Below are positions 1 to 7,000 of a stretch of DNA of 64,000 bases, in pieces. The notes beneath the pieces were generated by a model. The model had not been told where the DNA came from, made no database searches, and saw only the letters and a list, made by a program, of their open reading frames with translations. The DNA is from a virus. Location: the IMG/VR virus record IMGVR_UViG_3300023202_000247, positions 124,001 to 188,000 of that record; one strand, 5' to 3'. Positions within the stretch are counted from its first letter, which is position 1, and each line of letters starts with the position of its first letter. Both the position numbers and the translations under genes were made by a program.

Positions 1-16
1 AAACACCAAGCTCTAC

Positions 17-286
17 GTGATATTTTTTTTAAAGTCACTCGGCTTGATTATTTTAATCCTAAGCCCGTTTCTTTCGTTTTGGCTAACCAACCTCGGGCCA
101 GAGGTTGAAAGTGAAATATTCATTGACGTAGGCTGCCTTTTCATCATTGGAGGTCTTCTCTTTCGCACGGGTGACGGTTTGAGTGACGAAAAACACAACC
201 AAGACATTTTGAATCCAGCATTTTGGTTCGTACTTGCATCTGTTTGCATTGCAACCATTTTAGCATTTCACTACTTTTTGATTTAA
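17..286 (+). CDS. Small hydrophobic membrane protein, unknown function
   Basis: An 89-residue protein with a GTG start. Residues about 7-24, 34-48 and 69-87 are hydrophobic enough to be three membrane segments, separated by short charged loops. The reading frame is open to the left edge of the window, so the true start may lie outside and the gene may be partial. No family was recognised. A holin or other inner-membrane protein is possible, but nothing specific supports it. Confidence 0.55.
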   Translation: MIFFLKSLGLIILILSPFLSFWLTNLGPEVESEIFIDVGCLFIIGGLLFRTGDGLSDEKHNQDILNPAFWFVLASVCIATILAFHYFLI

Positions 287-297
287 AATTTCACACA

Positions 298-339
298 AAC
301 TCGACACCCAAAAAGATTCGAGATAAAAATTGTCGAGTT
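298..339. repeat. 9-bp inverted repeat downstream of the first gene
   Basis: The arms AACTCGACA (298-306) and TGTCGAGTT (331-339) are perfectly complementary and separated by 24 bases. No run of T follows, so this is not a classical intrinsic terminator. It could be a weak terminator, a processing site or a protein-binding site. Confidence 0.4.
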
Positions 340-370
340 GGTCTTCGATATAGATCGTCCACGCATGGAG

Positions 371-384
371 ATGGTGAATGGTGA
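371..384. repeat. Short tandem repeat ATGGTGA x2
   Basis: Two head-to-tail copies of ATGGTGA (371-377, 378-384) are followed by a third partial copy, ATGG. They lie in the 237-base gap between the first gene and the HU-like gene. They may be part of the control region or simply polymerase slippage. Confidence 0.35.
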
Positions 385-424
385 ATGGTTTAGATCCTCT
401 ACTAAGTAATAGCTGAGTAACAGT

Positions 425-471
425 ACTAGATCAGATCACTAGATCATGATCTATAGACATACTTTAGTATG
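425..471. promoter_or_regulatory. Palindrome-rich control region upstream of the HU-like operon
   Basis: The 9-mer ACTAGATCA occurs twice, 13 bases apart (425-433, 438-446). The second copy overlaps a perfect 14-bp palindrome, TAGATCATGATCTA (440-453). A further inverted repeat, CATACT-TT-AGTATG, occupies 458-471. Stacked dyads just upstream of the first gene of a long co-directional run suggest operators and a promoter here. I could not identify a convincing -35/-10 pair. Confidence 0.4.
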
Positions 472-523
472 GCAGTTTTTCGCAAATAGTTTTTTATGCG
501 AATGTTTTCAGGATGTTTTGTAA

Positions 524-856
524 GTGAGCGAAAATATTGACAAAATCTACGATTTGCCGCCAGATGTCGAGAAATATCTCGAAACCGTTGATGATGGTAC
601 ATCCGTAACTTTAGATGGGTTGATGGAGCTTTTACAAGCTATAATTAGTAAATCTAGTCTTGATAAAGAACGTGTGAAAATAATAACTAGATTATTTTTT
701 CAAGAAATGAGAACCGCACTTCTTCGAGGCGAGACTATTAGCATAAAAAAACTTGGTAAGTTCAAGGTATATAATCCAAACGATGGCTCTTCAAAGAAGA
801 GAGTGTTTCTCAAATTTAAACCATCCCCGCAAATCATAAAGGATATAAATGGATGA
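524..856 (+). CDS. HU/IHF-like DNA-binding protein with shortened arm
   Basis: This 110-residue protein matches the bacterial histone-like HU/IHF pattern: two N-terminal helices, then GETISIKKLGKFKVYN, which corresponds to the conserved GE.V.L.GFG.F turn, then FKPSPQIIKDI, matching the FKP.....DI end. The beta-arm that normally spans about 20 residues between these elements is cut to a few residues (NDGSSKKRV), so DNA wrapping may differ from HU. The GTG start at 524 is set by AGGAT about 9 bases upstream; ATG 513 hits a stop after four codons. It heads the first gene cluster after the palindrome-rich region. Likely role: nucleoid-like DNA binding or genome compaction. Confidence 0.72.
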   Translation: MSENIDKIYDLPPDVEKYLETVDDGTSVTLDGLMELLQAIISKSSLDKERVKIITRLFFQEMRTALLRGETISIKKLGKFKVYNPNDGSSKKRVFLKFKPSPQIIKDING

Positions 857-1094
857 TATCAGACAGGCTAAAAGCAAAGACATTGCAAACTATGTTGTCA
901 TTTATAAGATACTTGGTATACATCGAGAGCTGAGTATAAAATGCATGGAAGAACTTCATAGAAGAGAACAAGCTGGTGATGATTTTGATTACACGGCGTA
1001 TATAAATAAAGAGGTAGAAAAAAGTCCGAAGTCACAAATGTCAGACAAAGATAAAAACATTCTACTGGGAATGTTTAAGATGAGTTTCAAATGA
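849..1094 (+). CDS. Unknown small protein
   Basis: An 81-residue, mostly helical charged protein overlapping the end of the HU-like gene by 8 bases and the next gene by 4 (ATGA), so it is translationally coupled to both. It has no signal peptide or membrane segment and no family was recognised. The middle segment, about residues 25-60, is rich in Glu and Lys and likely helical. Confidence 0.6.
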   Translation: MDDIRQAKSKDIANYVVIYKILGIHRELSIKCMEELHRREQAGDDFDYTAYINKEVEKSPKSQMSDKDKNILLGMFKMSFK

Positions 1095-1588
1095 ACGAAG
1101 CGGATAGTTTAAAGAAAGAGTTGTGTAAAAGAATATTTAACAACCTTGGATTGATACCAAACAACTTCGGTATCGTTGGTATATCATTACCAGAATTTTA
1201 TAGCAAAAAGCCGGTACAAACTGAAGTTGATGGAGAAATTATTACAAATGAAACTTTTGTTGCTACAATTTCATTTGGAAATAAATATGTCATAGGTGTA
1301 ACTAACTTGGGGACACATGATGAACCAGAGTTAACTATGATAATGGAACAGGTTGATTCTGGTATGTTCGGATTCAAACTAGAATACATTGATGACGATG
1401 TTCGTTGTTTGATGGGTCAGCTGCGTGATGGTATTTGGACCGAATTATCACTTACCCATCAACTCAACATGACAATATTTTTCGAAACTATTACAGCTGA
1501 GGGAAAGCTCTGGGAACCTGAGCCGGGTGCGAGTGGGGCGATGCACAAATTGTTGACAGGTGCTCTCGAGCATGATATGTTCGGTTGA
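1091..1588 (+). CDS. Unknown protein, alpha/beta
   Basis: A 165-residue acidic protein whose sequence alternates hydrophobic beta-like strands (FVATISFGNKYVIGV, LTMIMEQVDSG) with polar turns, suggesting a soluble mixed fold. It starts at an ATGA overlap with the preceding gene, and its end is overlapped by the next one. No catalytic motif or metal-binding cluster is evident and no family was recognised. Confidence 0.6.
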   Translation: MNEADSLKKELCKRIFNNLGLIPNNFGIVGISLPEFYSKKPVQTEVDGEIITNETFVATISFGNKYVIGVTNLGTHDEPELTMIMEQVDSGMFGFKLEYIDDDVRCLMGQLRDGIWTELSLTHQLNMTIFFETITAEGKLWEPEPGASGAMHKLLTGALEHDMFG

Positions 1589-1811
1589 AGCGCTCTACGA
1601 GAAAATAATGAAGCTTTATATTCTAACGCGCATCCCGCTAACTACGTTAGAAAATGGTATTGGAGATATCGTATTAGATGAATTGATTGAAGCAGTTACG
1701 ATGCTATCATCAATCATAGTTGACGACGAACAAATAGCAGCTCGACTCATGGAGTCGAATGATAACCTCAAACATGTTTACGAACTAACAATAGAAAAAA
1801 AGAATGTCTGA
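1560..1811 (+). CDS. Unknown small protein
   Basis: Up to 83 residues, probably helical. The GTG at 1560 gives the longest form, while ATG 1572 and ATG 1608 are alternative starts inside or just past the overlap with the previous gene. I cannot decide between them, because no strong ribosome binding site stands out. The C-terminal half (DELIEAVTMLSSIIVDDEQIAARL) is a likely amphipathic helical pair. No family was recognised. Confidence 0.5.
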   Translation: MLSSMICSVEALYEKIMKLYILTRIPLTTLENGIGDIVLDELIEAVTMLSSIIVDDEQIAARLMESNDNLKHVYELTIEKKNV

Positions 1812-2298
1812 TATTAGTACCTTCATATCAAACTACATCGCACAATGTGCAAAAAATGGTAAGTCAGCCTTACTCGAAATCTTCGCAGAAGCGAAGGCTG
1901 AGATTGCTGAAATTGACAAAAAACTTCACGATGCTGATGCTCTAAGAATTAGACGCTCTAATTTGCTCAAACTATTGGGTGAGCTGGGTGATGATTCGAT
2001 GAAGAAAAAGCGTAAGATTCCCGATGGTCCACGCATCGAAATAGATGAGGATGAAGAAGAGTATGAGGCTTTGCGTGCAGCGATTTGTGACACGATTGCT
2101 GATAAAGGCCCGTTAACTAACAGAGAATTGATTCAAGCTGTTGGCTCTTATCAACAAGATATAAAAGTTATTCGAGCTATTAAATGGCTCGGAGAACGAG
2201 AGATTGTTACCAGAGATGGTAGCGATGATAATAAAATCATTCCAGGTTCCAATTGGGACCAAAGAAAACAGGAAGTGGACAATGGATCAGAATCGTAA
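1804..2298 (+). CDS. Coiled-coil protein with C-terminal winged-helix-like domain
   Basis: 164 residues. Positions about 15-60 form a heptad-like, Ala/Glu/Lys-rich helix and 62-85 are a basic then acidic linker. Residues about 85-150 have the length and pattern of a winged helix-turn-helix (ICDTIADKGPLTNRELIQA, then IRAIKWLGEREIVTR). This suggests a DNA-binding or regulatory protein, but the assignment rests on pattern only. It overlaps the gene on each side by a few bases and so belongs to the same transcript. Confidence 0.55.
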   Translation: MSDISTFISNYIAQCAKNGKSALLEIFAEAKAEIAEIDKKLHDADALRIRRSNLLKLLGELGDDSMKKKRKIPDGPRIEIDEDEEEYEALRAAICDTIADKGPLTNRELIQAVGSYQQDIKVIRAIKWLGEREIVTRDGSDDNKIIPGSNWDQRKQEVDNGSES

Positions 2299-2491
2299 AG
2301 GTAAGTCGGTCGATCAACTCGAACCCCAGTATATCAAGAATGGTCTGAAGATCGTTAGTGGTGATGAGGAGACTGGTGAGATTGTTTATGTTTCGCAGAA
2401 GTATCAAGAGTACGTTGCTGATATCGGCGGCGAGCTAAACGTCATTGAGTTCTGTAACTCTTTTTTCTTCATCGACAAACAGGATAACTGA
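2282..2491 (+). CDS. Unknown small protein, last gene before terminator
   Basis: 69 residues starting at ATG 2282, chosen because AGGAA lies about 7 bases upstream; a longer frame opening at 2204 would read through the neighbour's coding sequence. It contains a beta-rich segment (GLKIVSGDEETGEIVYVS) and a C-terminal hydrophobic stretch. It is followed after about 20 bases by a strong terminator, so it closes the first operon. No family was recognised. Confidence 0.55.
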   Translation: MDQNRKGKSVDQLEPQYIKNGLKIVSGDEETGEIVYVSQKYQEYVADIGGELNVIEFCNSFFFIDKQDN

Positions 2492-2510
2492 GAAAAATTA
2501 GTTAACTCAA

Positions 2511-2544
2511 TTCCCCGTCCGGAATCCGGACGGGGAATGCTTTT
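2511..2544 (+). terminator. Intrinsic terminator
   Basis: Perfect 12-bp GC-rich stem (2511-2522 pairs with 2526-2537) with a 3-base AAT loop, followed by GCTTTT. It lies between the 2282-2491 gene and the NADAR gene, so it separates two transcription units. Confidence 0.88.
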
Positions 2545-2558
2545 ATATTGGAGTAAAA

Positions 2559-3239
2559 ATGTCGGAAAAAACTTTGTGGAATTGGCAAGATGAGTATGAG
2601 TTTTTGAGAAATGACTTCAGCGCTGAAGTCCAATTCAATGGCATTACCTTCCCTACTGTTGAGCATGCATTTCAGGCTGCCAAATCTCAAGACCTTAATG
2701 CAAAGCTAAAGTTTACCGAAGAGTTTTTAACTCCTCGAGAAGCTAAGGAAATGGGGCGAACATTAGACCTTCGCCCGGATTGGGATGAAGTTCGTGATGT
2801 TATCATGATGATTTTGGTTCGAGTCAAATTCTTCGACAATGAAGATTTGGGAACCAAACTTTTGGAAACCGGAACTGCTAATCTAGTTATGGGTTTTAGT
2901 ACTCCATCAAAATATGATGCATATTGGGGTGCACTCATTACTGAATGTGATTCGAATCCAATTGTTGATGGAGATAATCGTCTTGGTCGTATTCTAATGG
3001 ATGTTCGACAAGAGTTGGCACTTTATCGTGGTGTTGACCTCAAAGAACTTGACAAACCCAAACTATCTCCGGAACATCAGAAGATTGCAGATGTACTCAA
3101 CAGTTATCTTCCAAGCAAGATAGACTCAGTAGCACTTGCTGGTCTGTTGCTTCGCTATCATGAACGTGATGCCTTCAACGAACCTTTCGTAGAAGAATAT
3201 GATAAGCTATATGATGTTCTAATGAGCTGGGATAGTTGA
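2559..3239 (+). CDS. NADAR (YbiA-like) domain protein
   Basis: 226 residues. Residues about 13-155 match the NADAR/YbiA family: FPTVEHAFQAAK (31-42), TPREAKEMGR (58-67), RPDWDEVRD (72-80), KFF..., LLETG (101-105), YWG (122-124) and GDNRLGRILMDVR (138-150). Family members are N-glycosidases or hydrolases acting on ADP-ribose-type substrates; some reverse guanine ADP-ribosylation in DarT-NADAR toxin-antitoxin systems, others cleave flavin intermediates. Residues 165-226 are a further helical region of unknown role. The gene begins just after a terminator, with its own GGAG site. A counter-defence or NAD-metabolism role is an inference. Confidence 0.85.
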   Translation: MSEKTLWNWQDEYEFLRNDFSAEVQFNGITFPTVEHAFQAAKSQDLNAKLKFTEEFLTPREAKEMGRTLDLRPDWDEVRDVIMMILVRVKFFDNEDLGTKLLETGTANLVMGFSTPSKYDAYWGALITECDSNPIVDGDNRLGRILMDVRQELALYRGVDLKELDKPKLSPEHQKIADVLNSYLPSKIDSVALAGLLLRYHERDAFNEPFVEEYDKLYDVLMSWDS

Positions 3240-3403
3240 TGGATTACGACTTTTCAAAGTTTTCAACAGCTGAAATTGAATATGAGCTGAAGGCGCTTCA
3301 GTCTCAGAAAAATGATCTAAACAAGCAGATAGCACTCATCGATACCGACATAATCGGACTCAAGGAGGAGTTACGTCGAAGAACATCGGAAAAGCAGAGC
3401 TAG
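3239..3403 (+). CDS. Small coiled-coil protein
   Basis: A 54-residue frame whose ATG overlaps the NADAR stop codon (TGATG). It reads as one long helix with heptad character (EIEYELKALQSQKNDLNKQI then LKEELRRR), ending at TAG 3403. Tight coupling to the preceding gene and the clean helical composition support it as a real gene. No function can be assigned. Confidence 0.6.
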   Translation: MDYDFSKFSTAEIEYELKALQSQKNDLNKQIALIDTDIIGLKEELRRRTSEKQS

Positions 3404-3423
3404 CTGATCGTATCTATCAGCGT

Positions 3424-3744
3424 TTGGATAGATCAATCCCCAAGGATGATATCTATGATACCATCGGGTTGATTTGTCAAGAGCTTTCTGTTATGTTGGC
3501 ATCTGAAAAGATCGTCACCGTAAATCACTTCGGCACGTTTAGTCCCTACTTGTATCATGAGCGCGAAGCTCACAACGTTGTTACAGGCAGAATGGAAAAG
3601 TTCCCGGCCATGAAGTCAGTTCGGTTCCATTCTGCCTGGGCTGTTGAGAGACTACTGAAAGATCGTAGGGTGAGGTTTGACGAAAGTGCCAGGGATTCGG
3701 TGGCATGGGCAAAAAAGGTAGTCGGGCACGAAAAAACTGATTGA
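3424..3744 (+). CDS. Second HU-like DNA-binding protein, start uncertain
   Basis: From TTG 3424 this is a 106-residue product, but the HU similarity starts earlier. The in-frame codons from about 3373 encode KNIGKAELADRIYQRL, which is HU helix 1 (compare MNKAELI...). That upstream part has no ATG, GTG or TTG, while AAGGAGGAG lies at 3361-3370. A rare start (ACG 3373 or ATC 3385) is therefore possible. Downstream, EKIVTVNHFGTFSPY matches the HU turn and a full-length arm follows up to RFHSAWAVERLL. A basic C-terminal tail extends beyond HU. Likely role: DNA bending or compaction. Confidence 0.65.
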   Translation: MDRSIPKDDIYDTIGLICQELSVMLASEKIVTVNHFGTFSPYLYHEREAHNVVTGRMEKFPAMKSVRFHSAWAVERLLKDRRVRFDESARDSVAWAKKVVGHEKTD

Positions 3745-3799
3745 CTCTACGATGGGACGAGTTAAGATGATGCTCGTCACCACAACGGAGGTTCAACTC

Positions 3800-4354
3800 A
3801 TGTCCGACAAAGCAGCAGAAGAGACCAAGACCAAGCCCACGACCGAAGCCGCGCCCAAAGGCGAAAAGAAGACTCGACGCAAGCGTCCCAAGCGTCCCGT
3901 TTGGTACGAGTGCCTTGCCATTCGCAAGCAGAAAGGTGAGCCGACTCTCGTACAGGAAAAAATCGTGTTCGATGTCGAGGCTGGCGAAGAGCCGAATGAG
4001 GAAGAGGCCCGTTCCCGATTCAAGACCAGTACCGGCATGAACGCAATCCACGTGATTGGCCCGGCTTACGATGTCGAAAATTTGAAGAACAAGACGGTCA
4101 ACAAGGATCATGTCAATCTGCCGATTGACATGCTGAAGATGACCGGCAAGCAGTGGAAGTCCGTGTATAACGGAATTGAAACCATGGCAAATGGTATCGC
4201 AGCTTGTGAGTTCAATGGTGAGAAGTTCGATGATAACGACCTGTGTGTCGTGAACTTCGGTAAGAAGATCGACAAGGACGCAAAGCGTCCTCGCTTCGGT
4301 GGTGCAACGGCGGTGCTCCGATTCGAGAGCCTTCAGAATCGGGAAGAGCTGTAA
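3800..4354 (+). CDS. GC-rich, probably highly expressed protein with basic N-terminus
   Basis: 184 residues from ATG 3800, which has GGAGG eight bases upstream. The N-terminus is Lys/Thr/Ala-rich and unstructured, with a basic KKTRRKRPKRP stretch around residues 25-36. The rest (about 40-184) looks globular, with a conserved-looking NLPIDMLKMTGKQWKSVYNG segment. Codon use is visibly more GC-rich (AAG, GAC, CGT, GGC) than in the neighbours, which often marks abundant proteins or recent transfer. A strong hairpin follows directly. No family was recognised; a nucleic-acid-binding or virion protein is possible. Confidence 0.62.
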   Translation: MSDKAAEETKTKPTTEAAPKGEKKTRRKRPKRPVWYECLAIRKQKGEPTLVQEKIVFDVEAGEEPNEEEARSRFKTSTGMNAIHVIGPAYDVENLKNKTVNKDHVNLPIDMLKMTGKQWKSVYNGIETMANGIAACEFNGEKFDDNDLCVVNFGKKIDKDAKRPRFGGATAVLRFESLQNREEL

Positions 4355-4380
4355 GACAACTTTTTGTCGAGCCGACCCAA

Positions 4381-4420
4381 AAGGGCGGGCCTCATCATGA
4401 GGCCCGCCCTTGGCGTTTCT
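4381..4420 (+). terminator. Strong hairpin terminator
   Basis: A GC-rich perfect stem (4381-4393 with 4399-4411, loop ATCAT) follows the GC-rich gene by 26 bases. Only a short T-rich tail (GGCGTTTCT) follows, so efficiency is uncertain, but position and stem length support termination. Confidence 0.75.
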
Positions 4421-4446
4421 GGGCATTAAACAAAATGGAGATTGTT

Positions 4447-4812
4447 ATGGGCAGGAAATTTGGAAAATCAAAACTAGAAAAGTTTCGTACATCTTTTGTT
4501 GAAAAGCGTAAGATAATTCTAGATAAACTCAACGCAGCGTCTGAAGATGAGATTGATATTGATGGGGATACGATTGATATGATTCAAGGCGCAGCTCTTT
4601 CAGAATTGGTAAGCAAACTCGGTGAGCGTGACTTGCAGCAATTACGTAAGCTCTCTGAGTCGATTGAGGCAATTGACAATGGTGAGTTCGGCCTGTGCGT
4701 AGATTGTAACGTGGCAATTGGTGAGAAACGTCTCCTAGCACTTCCTGGCGTTGATACTTGCGTGAATTGCGCAGAAGACAGAGAAAGAGAAGCGCGCAAC
4801 TACTTGAAATGA
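4447..4812 (+). CDS. DksA/TraR-family zinc-finger protein
   Basis: 121 residues from ATG 4447 (GGAG six bases upstream; ATG 4435 is less likely). Residues about 10-75 are helical. The C-terminal C4 zinc finger uses Cys84, Cys87, Cys105 and Cys108, within the family pattern IDNGEFGLCVDCNVAIGEKR ... TCVNC. DksA and TraR bind the RNA polymerase secondary channel and change initiation at selected promoters, with or without ppGpp. A phage copy would be expected to redirect host transcription. It is shorter than DksA (about 150) and longer than TraR (about 73). First gene after the hairpin at 4381. Confidence 0.82.
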   Translation: MGRKFGKSKLEKFRTSFVEKRKIILDKLNAASEDEIDIDGDTIDMIQGAALSELVSKLGERDLQQLRKLSESIEAIDNGEFGLCVDCNVAIGEKRLLALPGVDTCVNCAEDREREARNYLK

Positions 4813-4857
4813 TTATAGTTTTGAAATTATCGTGGGCATAAGATACATTAAAAGTGT

Positions 4858-5523
4858 ATGAGGAAGAATTCTGAAGAGGAAGAACAAGAGTACACTTCGT
4901 GCCGAAAATACCAAGATGTTTACGATAAACTTGCAAAGAAAAGAAAGATAATTCTTTCAGAGGAAATAGATAGAAACATTGCAACGGCTATAGTTGGAAT
5001 GCTGTTTCTCTTCGATGTGGAAGATGATGCCACACCAATAGAATTGTACATCAACTCTCCGGGTGGAGAGGTAGAACAGTTCTTTGCCATCTATGACGCA
5101 ATGAACTCAGTTAGAGCCCCTGTTGCAACCTATTGTGTAGGAGAGGCATCTAGTGCGGCGGCAATCCTTTTAGCATCTGGACATAAAGGAATGCGATATG
5201 CTGCACCCAATGCCCATATCATGATTCATCAGATACAAATCTATGGTGGTGTTGATGGTAGTGGTACGACGATAGAGAACGAGGCCAAGGCTATTAAAAA
5301 GATGAAGCGTCATCTTACAGAAATTATAGCAAAGCATACTGGTCAGACTTATCGTAAAGTAAATAGAGACTGTGAGATTGATAAGTATATGACTGCTCAA
5401 GAATCATTAGAGTATGGTATAATTGATCATATCATGCCGATTCAAAAAGAAATTCCAGAGCTGAAGAAATCATCTCGAGGCAGACGTTCCAAGAAGCTTC
5501 CTGCTAAGAATAACGAGGCATAG
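4858..5523 (+). CDS. ClpP-like serine protease
   Basis: 221 residues with ClpP signatures: IELYINSPGGEV (61-72), GEASSAAAILLASG with nucleophile Ser99, IMIHQ with His124, and IDKYMTAQESLEYGIID with Asp175, giving a complete Ser-His-Asp triad. The handle-helix region (about 130-165) is present and a basic tail (about 200-221) is added. ClpP assembles into a barrel peptidase fed by AAA+ unfoldases; no ClpX or ClpA is visible in this window, so it may use the host's or one of the phage AAA+ proteins. Alternatives are prohead maturation protease or host-protein turnover. Confidence 0.88.
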   Translation: MRKNSEEEEQEYTSCRKYQDVYDKLAKKRKIILSEEIDRNIATAIVGMLFLFDVEDDATPIELYINSPGGEVEQFFAIYDAMNSVRAPVATYCVGEASSAAAILLASGHKGMRYAAPNAHIMIHQIQIYGGVDGSGTTIENEAKAIKKMKRHLTEIIAKHTGQTYRKVNRDCEIDKYMTAQESLEYGIIDHIMPIQKEIPELKKSSRGRRSKKLPAKNNEA

Positions 5524-5527
5524 GTAT

Positions 5528-7000
5528 ATGCCACGCAGTAGAGCAAAAGATCCACAGCAAGAGCAGCTTAGAGAGCGTAAAGACCAATGGAATAAAGAGG
5601 TTAGCAAGCTTATTACTGCTCTAATAGCTTTGAAGAAAGGTGTTAATGGTCAACCAATCGATGATATTGGATTGCCATCGTCTAGAATTACAGAGCCACT
5701 TCCACCACAAGTTGGTCAAATTGGAAATGGGTTGGGTACACGTTTCACTCAGATGTTTTCGGATTTGGACCGAATCATTTCTGAGCAAGACTCGTACTCA
5801 TCACAATTCACTCAACAAAGAGAACAAAAGAATCAAGATAGGTTGAGAGAGATGCAAGAAAGAGATAACCTTACAACAGCATCTCTCACCGCTCATGCTT
5901 CGAATAAATTCACGAGGATACTGACGTATCTCAAAAGTCCATTCCAATTTGGAGATAAAGATCGCGCGGCTCGTATTTCTATGTTGAGGGCCGCGGCCAA
6001 AATGTATGACAATGTTAGTGATGTTGGAGATGCCATTCTCAAACGAAACAGAACGTCCATACCAGAAGCTTTTTATGATGCATTGAATATATATCTTACA
6101 GCTGATAAAGAGTTCTTTGATAAAGTAGATGCTTTGTATGAAAGCAAAAAAGCAAAGAAAGAAAAAGTTGAAGAGCTGGTTGGTGAAAAGAAAGAAGAGG
6201 TAAAGCCCAAGGAACCTGAGCCGAATCCTGAGCCTGCTCAGCCTGCTCAGCCGGCTCAGCCAGTTGTCCCAGTTGATTCTGACAAGGACGGTCTCATTAC
6301 AAACAATGAGGTTAAAGTTGGTCAGTTGAAAAGCTTATTGAACCAACAACTTGGAAGAATTGAAAAATTGCAATTATCATTTTCTAAGGTTCAAAATTCT
6401 AATGAGGAAGCTGCAAACTTCAACTCTTACATGGGCTTCTTGCAATCATCCATAACAGATATGATAACTACACTTGATGCTGGTGGAGGTAATATAAACG
6501 AACTTACCAAATCATATAAGAAAATTGATGGTGATTTATCTGCGTTTGAACAACGTATCAGTTCCGTAGCATCGATTGAAAATGAAATGATGCGCAAGGT
6601 TGCTGGTAATATGGTTGGACGCTGGTTCCGTCGTAGACTGCTTGACATATTTCAAAGTGACGATTCAGAACTTAGATTGATACTAGAACAAGATACTAAT
6701 GTTCTTAAAAAAGATTTAAACGAGGTAATGAATGTATTAGAGTCTTCTAGTGCTGATATAGATACGGTTCGGAAACTTGCAGGGGACGTTGCATTGTCTC
6801 TTGCTACCATGGCTGCGACACTTCAACGATTGGCAGGAATTCACAATTCAATTTCTCGTGTCAAACACCTAACTGAAAAGTCTAAAGGTAAGACAATAAA
6901 GCTTTTAGATATTAAAGATGCAGATATAAAAAAACTAAGTTTGATGAGTCGTAAATACTATAGCATTGGCGACAAGATGAAAAAGGATGATGATGGATAA
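5528..7000 (+). CDS. Long coiled-coil protein with Pro-rich linker and EF-hand-like loop
   Basis: 490 residues. A helical N-terminal half is followed at about 226-249 by a charged Lys/Glu tract and a Pro-Ala-Gln repeat (three copies of AQP-type units), then DSDKDGLITNNE (250-261), which has the D-x-D-x-D-G-x-I spacing of an EF-hand or dockerin calcium loop. The C-terminal half is a long helical region with two clusters of basic residues. It could be a virion or scaffold component or a cytoplasmic organiser; no family was recognised. It follows ClpP by 4 bases, which suggests co-expression. Confidence 0.6.
   Translation: MPRSRAKDPQQEQLRERKDQWNKEVSKLITALIALKKGVNGQPIDDIGLPSSRITEPLPPQVGQIGNGLGTRFTQMFSDLDRIISEQDSYSSQFTQQREQKNQDRLREMQERDNLTTASLTAHASNKFTRILTYLKSPFQFGDKDRAARISMLRAAAKMYDNVSDVGDAILKRNRTSIPEAFYDALNIYLTADKEFFDKVDALYESKKAKKEKVEELVGEKKEEVKPKEPEPNPEPAQPAQPAQPVVPVDSDKDGLITNNEVKVGQLKSLLNQQLGRIEKLQLSFSKVQNSNEEAANFNSYMGFLQSSITDMITTLDAGGGNINELTKSYKKIDGDLSAFEQRISSVASIENEMMRKVAGNMVGRWFRRRLLDIFQSDDSELRLILEQDTNVLKKDLNEVMNVLESSSADIDTVRKLAGDVALSLATMAATLQRLAGIHNSISRVKHLTEKSKGKTIKLLDIKDADIKKLSLMSRKYYSIGDKMKKDDDG

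Noticed and set aside
3581-4426. A 281-residue open frame on the minus strand
   Set aside because: It lies opposite the second HU-like gene and the GC-rich gene, both with better coding and start signals, and spans their terminator. It is a by-product of GC-rich codons.
4529-4984. Minus-strand frame of 151 residues across the DksA-like and ClpP-like genes
   Set aside because: Ser/Leu-rich shadow of two well-supported genes, without family signal.
6234-6262. Pro-Ala-Gln codon repeats as a microsatellite or CRISPR-like array
   Set aside because: Three short in-frame repeats inside a coding linker, with no spacers.
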